Assembly: GCA_045632125.1 (NCBI GenBank) | Contig: JAZQWC010000065.1 | Coordinates: 1-15,051, forward strand | Reading direction: 5' to 3' | Source of the DNA: CALWPV01 sp045632125 | Lineage (GTDB): Bacteria > Bacillota > Clostridia > Lachnospirales > Bianqueaceae | DNA: 15,051 nt | In this document: piece after piece, positions 1-4,230 of the stretch | How the letters are laid out: each line of letters starts with the position of its first letter | Numbering within the stretch: position 1 is the stretch's first letter | Position numbers and translations under genes: made by a program | The notes under the pieces: generated by a model | What the model saw: only the letters and a program-made list of their open reading frames with translations | What the model was told of the DNA's origin: nothing | The model's database searches: none

Positions 1-330
1 CAATTTGGGAATCACCTCGAAGCCCATCTCGTTCATGTAATCCAGCTCAGCCTTCATTTCGTCGTAGGTGAAAGCACCTTCCACGGCGATCTCGGGGTGA
101 GATTTATAAATCATGGCATCACCCAGATCCACGATGATGGCGTTGACGCCGGCAGCCTTCAGATCTTGCAGGTGTTGGCGATACAGGTCATAATCAAAAC
201 GCATTTTAGGAGAAGCAGGGGACAGCCAAACCTTTTCCGGATCGCCGCCGCGAAAGTTGCCCTCCTCGTAGGACCAGTTGGTCATAAAATGCAGAAGAGT
301 CGACCAAATAAAATTATGATGCAGTCTCAT
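1..330 (-). CDS. TIM-barrel hydrolase-like protein, N-terminal part (cut by window edge)
   Basis: The first 110 codons of a minus-strand gene are visible; the rest lies beyond base 1. The protein begins MRLHHNFIWSTLL, has no signal peptide, and contains the segment AAGVNAIIVDLGDAMIYKSH (about residues 64-83) followed by a helix and GFEVIPKL at the edge. This alternation of beta-strand and helix, with acidic residues ending a strand, looks like the start of a (beta/alpha)8 barrel of the kind found in glycoside-hydrolase-like and sugar-processing proteins of gut Firmicutes; I recognise the general pattern but not a named family. The start is supported by GAGGTG eight bases upstream. It has its own promoter (364-392) and is shielded from upstream transcription by the terminator at 411-438. 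Without the C-terminal catalytic residues the reaction cannot be stated. Confidence 0.7.
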   Translation of the reverse strand, partial: MRLHHNFIWSTLLHFMTNWSYEEGNFRGGDPEKVWLSPASPKMRFDYDLYRQHLQDLKAAGVNAIIVDLGDAMIYKSHPEIAVEGAFTYDEMKAELDYMNEMGFEVIPKL

Positions 331-363
331 AGCGAGCACCTCGTTTCGAATATAGTTGCGAAG

Positions 364-392
364 AGTATAGCATGCGTTACAAAACATTACAA
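364..392 (-). promoter_or_regulatory. promoter of the hydrolase-like gene
   Basis: On the minus strand TTGTAA (387-392) and TATACT (364-369) are separated by 17 bases, and TGC directly before the -10 gives an extended -10 element. It lies about 35 bases upstream of the start codon at 330 and downstream of the 411-438 terminator, so it should act independently. Confidence 0.7.
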
Positions 393-410
393 GAGCAAAG
401 GCATCAGTAC

Positions 411-438
411 AAAAAAATAACGCTTCCTCCAGAAGCGT
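411..438 (-). terminator. intrinsic terminator, minus strand
   Basis: A 7-bp stem ACGCTTC/GAAGCGT (420-426 with 432-438) with a 5-base loop is followed on the minus strand by TTATTTTTTT. It is the second of two minus-strand terminators in a row (the other is 459-516) and separates the repeat-cassette transcript from the gene starting at 330. Confidence 0.75.
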
Positions 439-458
439 AGCGACGATTGGATAGGCAT

Positions 459-516
459 AAAAAAACTTTGACCCTTGACTGTTGTATTTATCTTCTACAC
501 CAGTCAAGGGTCAAAG
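459..516 (-). terminator. long-stem terminator, copy 1 of 3
   Basis: A perfect 16-bp stem (466-481 with 501-516, arm CTTTGACCCTTGACTG) and a 19-base loop are followed on the minus strand by seven T. Two related hairpins occur at 1262-1313 and 1797-1851. Their loops share TGTATTT, and copy 3 differs from copies 1 and 2 at matching places in both arms (TTGACTG to TTAACTG, GACCC to AGCCC), so the stem is conserved rather than the sequence. The stop codon of the small ORF at 511-540 lies inside the stem. Confidence 0.85.
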
Positions 517-540
517 CTCTTCGATTTTGTTATCTAACAT
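511..540 (-). CDS. 9-codon ORF MLDNKIEEL, terminator-coupled (copy 1)
   Basis: A minus-strand ORF of nine codons preceded by AGAGAGG ten bases before its ATG. Its last codon and stop are embedded in the terminator stem 466-516. Near-identical ORFs lie at 1306-1335 (MLDNKIEEK) and 1844-1873 (MLDNKIDEN). Between copies the codons for K5, I6 and E/D7 vary only at third positions (AAA/AAG, ATC/ATT, GAA/GAT), which suggests translation, while the leader plus first codons are identical base for base. An in-frame TGA lies immediately upstream of the repeat in this copy, so the conserved peptide cannot be the tail of a longer ORF here. Function unknown; too short for homology. Confidence 0.45.
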   Translation of the reverse strand: MLDNKIEEL

Positions 541-561
541 CTGTGTGAAACCTCTCTTTCT
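534..561 (-). repeat. 28-nt ribosome-site/start repeat, copy 1
   Basis: On the minus strand the element reads AGAAAGAGAGGTTTCACACA followed by GATGTTAG. It combines a ribosome-binding site, a 10-base spacer and an ATG. The same 28 bases occur exactly at 850-877, 1329-1356 and 1867-1894. Confidence 0.9.
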
Positions 562-820
562 TCAGATTTCGATGTAATTTGATGTAATTATGTTAATGGT
601 TTTATTACTTACCATTCCGATTTGCTATTATTTTGATCGATTCAGTGTTTCCGTTTTTCTGATTCCTTTGTTGTTTTTTATCCAGGGAGTTTAACATTTC
701 GGAATAGTACGATCAGTAATAGTTGGAATTTTTATACCATGACAATGCTTTTTTTACCTTATACTTTTTATGTTTTGGGGTTCATGAGGGATACACTTTT
801 TCTCATTTCAGATTTGATAC
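562..820. other. AT-rich stretch with no recognised gene
   Basis: This would be the middle of the minus-strand transcript running from the promoter near 930-958 to the terminator at 459-516. I see only short T-rich runs and no ORF with a ribosome site, no clear hairpin and no relative elsewhere in the window. Confidence 0.6.
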
Positions 821-856
821 TTAAGCATATACCTCATCGGTCTTAATAGCTAACAT
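821..856 (-). CDS. 11-codon ORF MLAIKTDEVYA (divergent member)
   Basis: It uses the same leader and ATG-TTA start as the three MLDNKI ORFs but diverges from the third codon on, and no terminator follows. It sits about 40 bases downstream of the two-codon ORF at 899-907 in the same transcript. It may be a decayed or alternative partner of the 511-540 ORF. Coding status is uncertain. Confidence 0.3.
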   Translation of the reverse strand: MLAIKTDEVYA

Positions 857-877
857 CTGTGTGAAACCTCTCTTTCT
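850..877 (-). repeat. 28-nt ribosome-site/start repeat, copy 2
   Basis: Exact copy of the element at 534-561, here without the downstream terminator. This cassette therefore carries the element twice on one transcript. Confidence 0.9.
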
Positions 878-898
878 TCGATATCCATCAGGTTTTTC

Positions 899-907
899 TT
901 AGTACAT
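899..907 (-). CDS. minimal ORF ATG-TAC-TAA
   Basis: A two-codon ORF (Met-Tyr-stop) lies on the minus strand behind GAGGTG and about 21 bases below the -10 element. The equivalent place in the cassette at 2129-2191 encodes Met-Tyr-Thr-stop, and in the cassette at 1409-1551 a 29-residue ORF. The shared ribosome site and position suggest a translated leader, but two codons cannot be shown to be coding from sequence alone. Confidence 0.3.
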   Translation of the reverse strand: MY

Positions 908-929
908 TGGAATCACCTCTTGTGACTAT

Positions 930-958
930 AATATAACACATATGTCCGTATAACGCAA
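930..958 (-). promoter_or_regulatory. minus-strand promoter of cassette B
   Basis: TTGCGT (953-958) and TATATT (930-935) are 17 bases apart on the minus strand. The arrangement matches those at 1530-1558 and 2163-2191, including the distance to a GGTG ribosome site downstream. Confidence 0.65.
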
Positions 959-960
959 TA

Positions 961-1023
961 TACATCATGTACAAAATGCACTACAAAATTTAGTGCAAAA
1001 CGGAGAAGTAGTGCAAAATGCAT
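961..1023. promoter_or_regulatory. putative operator region between divergent promoters (cassette B)
   Basis: It contains the palindrome TACAT-C-ATGTA (961-971) and three copies of a TAGTGCA motif: inverted at 977-983, direct at 991-997 and 1009-1015. TGCACTAC (977-984) and GTAGTGCA (1008-1015) form an 8-bp inverted repeat. The spacer holds CAAAACGGAGAA, also present in cassette A at 2229-2240. The placement between divergent promoters suggests binding of one or two regulators; their identity is unknown. Confidence 0.5.
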
Positions 1024-1032
1024 AAAACGGAC

Positions 1033-1062
1033 TTGACTATATAGGGGCTTGTGTGGTATAGT
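1033..1062 (+). promoter_or_regulatory. plus-strand promoter of cassette B
   Basis: TTGACT (1033-1038) and TATAGT (1057-1062) are 18 bases apart with TGG just before the -10 (extended -10). The same TTGAC-18-TGG-TATRRT design is found at 1626-1655 and 2265-2294. Confidence 0.75.
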
Positions 1063-1068
1063 AGTCTT

Positions 1069-1313
1069 GTTGGGTCAGCTGATGAGACTGGATATTTTTG
1101 GCAATTGTGGGGCCGCCGGTCGTACTGTGGATCCATCGTCAAAGTTGTCCGGCAGAGCCGGAAAATAAAAATATCTTCCTGGTCAGGACGAAGTCGTTCA
1201 GAACCGGAAGATCATTGTGAGATCGATAATCATTTTAATGGTAACCATAAGTGTAAAAATAAGAAATGACCCTTGACTGTTGTATTTTGCTACTTCAGTC
1301 AAGGGTCATTTCT
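1069..1313 (+). ncRNA. candidate structured untranslated RNA (cassette B plus-strand arm)
   Basis: Between the promoter at 1033-1062 and the hairpin at 1262-1313 there is no ORF with a ribosome site in a sensible position. Several stems can be drawn: CCGGC-AGA-GCCGG (1149-1161), or alternatively GCCGG 1115-1119 with CCGGC 1149-1153, and ATCTTCC/GGAAGAT (1173-1179 with 1206-1212) extended by GGT/ACC. Near the start, 1074-1099 resembles the early hairpin of cassette A but pairs weakly. The 3' end would be set by the 1262-1313 hairpin, whose plus-strand T-tract is only moderate. It could equally be a decayed leader with no product. Confidence 0.3.
1255..1313 (-). terminator. long-stem terminator, copy 2 of 3
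   Basis: An 18-bp perfect stem (1262-1279 with 1296-1313) and a 16-base loop are followed on the minus strand by TATTTTTA. The arm core TGACCCTTGACTG is shared with copy 1. It ends the minus-strand transcript carrying the ORF at 1306-1335 and may also slow plus-strand transcription arriving from 1062. Confidence 0.8.
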
Positions 1314-1335
1314 CTTCAATTTTGTTATCTAACAT
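1306..1335 (-). CDS. 9-codon ORF MLDNKIEEK, terminator-coupled (copy 2)
   Basis: Same design as the ORF at 511-540: AGAGAGG, ten-base spacer, ATG, nine codons, with the last codon and the TGA inside the terminator stem. The isoleucine codon is ATT here against ATC in the other two copies. The upstream frame is open for about 28 codons but offers only a TTG start without a ribosome site, so I prefer the short ORF. Confidence 0.45.
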   Translation of the reverse strand: MLDNKIEEK

Positions 1336-1356
1336 CTGTGTGAAACCTCTCTTTCT
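1329..1356 (-). repeat. 28-nt ribosome-site/start repeat, copy 3
   Basis: Identical to the element at 534-561. Together with copies 1 and 4 the identity extends to 35 bases, through GATAACAA of the small ORF. Confidence 0.9.
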
Positions 1357-1408
1357 TTCATTTTGTTTCGGATGAGCTTCAGATCTTATAAGAACAATTC
1401 CGATGCTA

Positions 1409-1498
1409 TTAGTACCTACCAATTAGGATTCGTTGTTTCTTAATAAGGAGAAGATTACATTGCAGAACTGCTCCTATTTCTTTGATCGAATCTCTCAT
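1409..1498 (-). CDS. 29-residue ORF, first ORF of cassette C transcript
   Basis: Minus-strand ORF reading MRDSIKEIGAVLQ followed by CNLLLIKKQRILIGRY. It occupies the place held by Met-Tyr-stop and Met-Tyr-Thr-stop in the two sister cassettes. AAAGGTG precedes the ATG by ten bases, and this site sits in a small inverted repeat AAGGT-GAAG-ACCTT (1501-1514) that could hide it in the mRNA. The peptide is basic with a hydrophobic middle and lacks a signal peptide. It could be a small protein, a leader peptide, or chance; I recognise no family. Confidence 0.35.
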   Translation of the reverse strand: MRDSIKEIGAVLQCNLLLIKKQRILIGRY

Positions 1499-1529
1499 CT
1501 AAGGTCTTCACCTTTATGGCTACACTATA

Positions 1530-1558
1530 GCACAGAGGAGAGTAGAATACAATTGGGG
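1530..1558 (-). promoter_or_regulatory. minus-strand promoter of cassette C
   Basis: On the minus strand TTGTAT and TATAGT are 17 bases apart, with TGTGC before the -10 as in cassette A (ATGTGC). It should transcribe the 29-residue ORF, the 9-codon ORF and the terminator at 1255-1313. Confidence 0.6.
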
Positions 1559-1625
1559 AAATATACAAAGATGCCTGGCAATTTTGTAGCAAATGGGAGA
1601 AATGCAGGAAAAGCTGCAAAATTGG

Positions 1626-1655
1626 TTGACGAAAGACATATGTTTGTGGTATGAT
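1626..1655 (+). promoter_or_regulatory. plus-strand promoter of cassette C
   Basis: TTGACG (1626-1631) and TATGAT (1650-1655) are 18 bases apart with TGG before the -10. It faces directly into the terminator hairpin at 1665-1696. Confidence 0.7.
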
Positions 1656-1664
1656 GATATTGTT

Positions 1665-1696
1665 CAGGCACTCTGTGAAAGAGGGCCTGTTTTTTT
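1665..1696 (+). terminator. promoter-proximal terminator/attenuator (cassette C)
   Basis: CAGGC/GCCTG (1665-1669 with 1685-1689) is extended inward by CTC/GAG across an A-G mismatch, with loop TGTGAAA and seven T after it. It begins only about ten bases after the -10 element, so the default transcript would be about 35-40 nt. Cassette A has an equivalent hairpin at 2306-2331. Confidence 0.75.
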
Positions 1697-1699
1697 ATT

Positions 1700-1796
1700 G
1701 CCGATCCGGAGCAGAGGCCACTTAACTAACGGTGTCAGAGGGAAGAGTCGGCTGAATAGGGATGAACACTGGTCTGAAGCTGTTTTCGTATAAAAA
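1700..1796 (+). other. plus-strand arm of cassette C, no gene recognised
   Basis: This is the stretch read only if transcription passes the 1665-1696 hairpin. GCCGA (1700-1704) can pair with TCGGC (1747-1751) to enclose a purine-rich loop, echoing the second hairpin of cassette A (2337-2374), but there is no ORF with a supported start. Confidence 0.35.
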
Positions 1797-1851
1797 AGAA
1801 TTAGCCCTTAACTGCTGTATTTATCTTCTACATCAGTTAAGGGCTAATTCT
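1790..1851 (-). terminator. long-stem terminator, copy 3 of 3
   Basis: An 18-bp stem (1797-1814 with 1834-1851) and a 19-base loop nearly identical to that of copy 1 are followed on the minus strand by TTTTTTATA. The arm reads TTAGCCCTTAACTG where copy 1 has TTTGACCCTTGACTG; both arms have changed together. Confidence 0.85.
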
Positions 1852-1873
1852 CATCGATCTTGTTATCTAACAT
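1844..1873 (-). CDS. 9-codon ORF MLDNKIDEN, terminator-coupled (copy 3)
   Basis: Third copy of the leader/ORF/terminator module, here with AAG for lysine, GAT (Asp) in place of GAA (Glu) and stop TAG. The frame also stays open upstream to an ATG at 1975 (43 residues), but that ATG lacks a ribosome site and the extension is not shared by the other copies, so the 9-codon reading behind AGAGAGG is preferred. Confidence 0.45.
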   Translation of the reverse strand: MLDNKIDEN

Positions 1874-1894
1874 CTGTGTGAAACCTCTCTTTCT
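1867..1894 (-). repeat. 28-nt ribosome-site/start repeat, copy 4
   Basis: Identical to the element at 534-561 and part of the same leader/ORF/terminator module. Confidence 0.9.
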
Positions 1895-2128
1895 ACAGTA
1901 TTCAGTTTTGTAAGTGCTTTGATGAAATTTTTCCTTCATTTTAAAATCCAATCCAGAACATTTGCTTTTTTGCATTTTCAATTTTTTTCTCTTGGGCGAG
2001 TAGCTTGCATGTCGGCGGTTTCTTGATGATCTACTTCATTTCATCGGTTCGATTCAATCATTAAAATGTTAATTCGCCATTTTGAATTTGTCTTAGTTAG
2101 ATTTTTTAATGTTGAATCTCAGGGTTTG
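1895..2128. other. AT-rich stretch with no recognised gene
   Basis: Middle of the cassette A minus-strand transcript. It is A-rich on that strand with several short ATG-initiated frames, none behind a convincing ribosome site, and shows no obvious similarity to the equivalent stretches of cassettes B and C. Confidence 0.55.
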
Positions 2129-2140
2129 TTACGTGTACAT
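2129..2140 (-). CDS. minimal ORF ATG-TAC-ACG-TAA
   Basis: Three codons (Met-Tyr-Thr) follow AAGGGTG on the minus strand. The leader CCAATGTAC is shared with the two-codon ORF at 899-907. Whether it is translated cannot be told from sequence alone. Confidence 0.3.
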   Translation of the reverse strand: MYT

Positions 2141-2162
2141 TGGTATCACCCTTTCTGATTGT

Positions 2163-2191
2163 ATAATAGCACATGGATGTGGGGATTGCAA
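2163..2191 (-). promoter_or_regulatory. minus-strand promoter of cassette A
   Basis: TTGCAA (2186-2191) and TATTAT (2163-2168) are 17 bases apart on the minus strand, with TGTGC before the -10. It drives the transcript ending at the 1790-1851 terminator. Confidence 0.7.
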
Positions 2192-2193
2192 TA

Positions 2194-2256
2194 TACAACT
2201 TGTACAAAATACACTATGAAATTTATAACAAAACGGAGAAATAGTGCGAATTGCAC
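2194..2256. promoter_or_regulatory. putative operator region between divergent promoters (cassette A)
   Basis: The palindrome TACAA-C-TTGTA (2194-2204) sits where cassette B has TACAT-C-ATGTA; the two half-sites changed together, which supports a dimer-binding site. Further along are CAAAACGGAGAA (2229-2240) and GTGC-GAATT-GCAC (2244-2256), the counterpart of the TAGTGCA repeats of cassette B. Confidence 0.5.
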
Positions 2257-2264
2257 AATACGGA

Positions 2265-2294
2265 TTGACATTTGACAGAAAGCTATGGTATAGT
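2265..2294 (+). promoter_or_regulatory. promoter of the MBL/eutH operon (cassette A, plus strand)
   Basis: TTGACA (2265-2270) and TATAGT (2289-2294) are 18 bases apart with TGG before the -10, close to the consensus. It lies 100 bases upstream of the first gene of the 2394-5633 operon. Confidence 0.8.
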
Positions 2295-2305
2295 AAATTT
2301 GTTGG

Positions 2306-2333
2306 GCCAGTCGATGAGACTGGCTATTTTTGG
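2306..2333 (+). terminator. promoter-proximal hairpin with T-tract (likely attenuator)
   Basis: GCCAGTC-GATGA-GACTGGC (2306-2324) is followed by TATTTTTGG. A second hairpin follows in the leader: TTATCG/CGATAA (2337-2342 with 2369-2374) capped by AAAGG-TAGA-CCTTT. The arrangement suggests premature termination in the leader of the operon. I do not recognise a known riboswitch or antiterminator consensus. Confidence 0.55.
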
Positions 2334-2393
2334 TAATTATCGGACGAGGCAGAAAGGTAGACCTTTGTCGATAACCGAGAATGGAGAATAACA

Positions 2394-3155
2394 ATGCAAA
2401 TTTACTTTATGGGAACAGGAGCAGCCGATTTTTCGCCGCTGCTGGAAACCAAATATAAATATAAACTGGATCAGAACGCAAGACGCAGCAGTTCGATTCT
2501 ATTGGAAGGCAACTATTTGATCGATTGCGGTCCACATGTGGCCGGATCCTTTCAAATTCAGCAGATCGATGCCGCAAAGGTAACAGATCTGTTGGTCACC
2601 CATTTTCATAGTGATCATTATAACCGTGATTCTATTGCCTGGATTGCTGCCCAAAAGGAGGTGCCTTTAAAAATTTGGCACCACGCCGAGGCGCAGCCTG
2701 AGCCCATCGAGAACTGCGAATTTTGTCCCATGGAGATCGGGCTGGAATATGCCATCGGTGATTTGAAGGTGAAAGCGTTGGAGGCCAATCATGCTGAGTG
2801 GCCAGTGCACTATGATATTGAATCCGATGGTAAAAAACTCTTCTACGGTTGCGATGGCAGCTGGCTCCTTATGGCCACTTTTTATGCCATGCGGCAGCGT
2901 CGTTACGACTGCATGATTCTGGATGCCACCGTGGGAGATTATGTTGGCGACTTTCGTTTGGGTGAGCATAACAGTATTCCTATGATTCGTTTGATGGAAG
3001 CTTCCTTCAAAACGGAGAATGTGATCGCGCAGGATGGTAAACTGGTATTGTCTCATCTGGCACGTACCCTGCATAAACCCCATGAAGAAACGGTGGAACT
3101 GCTAAAGTCGGATGGATACATAGTAGCCTACGATGGTATGGAGCTTGAGGTGTGA
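2394..3155 (+). CDS. metallo-beta-lactamase-fold hydrolase, PhnP-like
   Basis: 253 residues with the fold's zinc-binding motif HFHSDH at 70-75 and further candidate ligands H133, D154 (in YGCDG) and H221. The N-terminal MGTGAAD and the layout without long insertions resemble the PhnP/phosphoribosyl cyclic phosphodiesterase branch, whose members cleave cyclic or linear phosphodiesters; the substrate here is an inference. Cytoplasmic, no signal peptide. The start is set by GGAG seven bases upstream. It is first in a four-gene operon and its TGA overlaps the ribosome site of the permease gene, so the two are probably translationally coupled. Downstream partners (phosphatase, kinase, EutH permease) point to phosphate-ester chemistry on a small imported compound rather than to phosphonate breakdown, for which no phn genes are seen. 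Confidence 0.8.
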   Translation: MQIYFMGTGAADFSPLLETKYKYKLDQNARRSSSILLEGNYLIDCGPHVAGSFQIQQIDAAKVTDLLVTHFHSDHYNRDSIAWIAAQKEVPLKIWHHAEAQPEPIENCEFCPMEIGLEYAIGDLKVKALEANHAEWPVHYDIESDGKKLFYGCDGSWLLMATFYAMRQRRYDCMILDATVGDYVGDFRLGEHNSIPMIRLMEASFKTENVIAQDGKLVLSHLARTLHKPHEETVELLKSDGYIVAYDGMELEV

Positions 3156-3157
3156 TT

Positions 3158-4228
3158 ATGGAAGTCATGAAATTTATTTTTGCCCTGTTTGCTATGGTAG
3201 GAGCAATCGATAAACTTTTCGGGGACCGTTTGAAGTTAGGAAGTGAATTCGAAAAAGGAATTCTGGCCGCCGGCACCATCGCCCTAGCTATGGTGGGCAT
3301 GCTCTGTATTGCGCCCACCCTATCGCAGTTATTGGCACCGGTCATGACGCCCTTCTCGAAGCTGACGGGGATCGATCCGTCGGTGCTGGGCAGTTTCATT
3401 GCCAACGACATGGGGGGTGCCTCCGTGGCCCAAGAACTCGCGACATCGGAAACACTGGGAGCCTTCAACGGTCTGGTGGTGGCCTCCATGATGGGCGTTA
3501 CCCTGTGCTTTACGATTCCGGTGGCTCTTAAAATGATCGATAAAGCATATCATAAAGCCGTATTGAAAGGCATTCTCTGCGGTATTGTCACCATGCCTCT
3601 GGGCTGTATCATCTCGGGTCTGATGCTGAAAATCCATTTCGGCTCCCTGATTTTGAATCTTCTGCCGGTACTGCTGGTAGCCCTGATCACCTGTCTTGGC
3701 CTGATCCGCAAACCGGCCCTTACCTGCCGGATCTTCGAAATCATAGGGATTGCCGTAGCCGGTCTGATCACCATTGGTTTAGCGGCCGGTGTATTTACCC
3801 ACATCACCAAGATCGAACTGATCCCCCATATGCTGCCCATCATGGATGGCTTCGTCATCACCAGTGACATCGCCATTATGCTGGCGGGCATCTTTCCGCT
3901 GATCGCTGTGATTTCCCGCGTGGGCCGCCGTCCTTTTTCTGCCATTGGCAGACGGATTGGCATCAACGATTCGGCGGTGCTGGGTCTGATCTCATCGCTG
4001 GCTAACAGCGTGCCTACTTTTAACCTCATGGAAAAGATGAACGAACGGGGTCAGATCATCAATATGGCCTTTGCGGTGTCCGCCGCCTTTGTCTTTGGCG
4101 ATCATCTGGCGTTTACACTGTCCTTCGGCGAGGCCTATGTACCTGCCATGGTGGTGGGTAAACTCATCAGCGGCGTGGCGGCAGTGGTAGTCGCCGGTAT
4201 TATGTGTAAAACAAAAAAGGAAGTGTAA
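3158..4228 (+). CDS. eutH: EutH-type ethanolamine permease-like membrane protein
   Basis: 356 residues, strongly hydrophobic, about ten membrane segments. Family-typical features are KLGSEFEKGILAAGTIALAM near the N-terminus (a basic stretch followed by GxxALAMVG), FIANDMGGASVAQELA (about 86-101), SMMGVTLCFTIPVAL, and IVTMPLGCIISGLM. EutH facilitates ethanolamine entry in bacteria using eut operons. No other eut gene (shell protein, ammonia-lyase, EutV/W) is in view, so the substrate could be ethanolamine or a related amine. It is somewhat shorter than the roughly 400 residues usual for EutH. I chose the ATG at 3158, five bases after GAGGTG; a GTG at 3152 in the same frame is the alternative. 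It lies between the hydrolase and phosphatase genes with almost no spacing. Confidence 0.85.
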   Translation: MEVMKFIFALFAMVGAIDKLFGDRLKLGSEFEKGILAAGTIALAMVGMLCIAPTLSQLLAPVMTPFSKLTGIDPSVLGSFIANDMGGASVAQELATSETLGAFNGLVVASMMGVTLCFTIPVALKMIDKAYHKAVLKGILCGIVTMPLGCIISGLMLKIHFGSLILNLLPVLLVALITCLGLIRKPALTCRIFEIIGIAVAGLITIGLAAGVFTHITKIELIPHMLPIMDGFVITSDIAIMLAGIFPLIAVISRVGRRPFSAIGRRIGINDSAVLGLISSLANSVPTFNLMEKMNERGQIINMAFAVSAAFVFGDHLAFTLSFGEAYVPAMVVGKLISGVAAVVVAGIMCKTKKEV

Positions 4229-4230
4229 GT

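Noticed and set aside
541..550. TTTCACACAG on the minus strand, identical to the lacZ leader found in cloning vectors
   Set aside because: The match stops after ten bases, the element recurs four times in native-looking context, and no other vector sequence is present.
1079..1086. CTGATGAG, matching part of a hammerhead ribozyme core
   Set aside because: The equivalent position in cassette A reads TCGATGAG within a simple hairpin, and no GAAA core segment or flanking stems are in the right places.
1051..1269. Open frame of 72 codons on the plus strand
   Set aside because: Its ATG lies inside the -10 element of the cassette B promoter, it has no ribosome site, and it runs into the terminator; composition is not protein-like.
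1433..1793. Two open frames of 73 and 66 codons on the plus strand
   Set aside because: They run across the operator and promoter signals of cassette C, lack ribosome sites and have no recognisable domain.
1844..1975. A 43-codon extended version of the MLDNKIDEN ORF
   Set aside because: There is no ribosome site at its ATG. The upstream frame is not conserved among copies, and in copy 1 a stop codon lies immediately before the shared element.
2146..2394. Open frame of 82 codons on the minus strand
   Set aside because: It covers the cassette A promoters and leader hairpins in antisense and has no ribosome site; explained by the regulatory signals instead.
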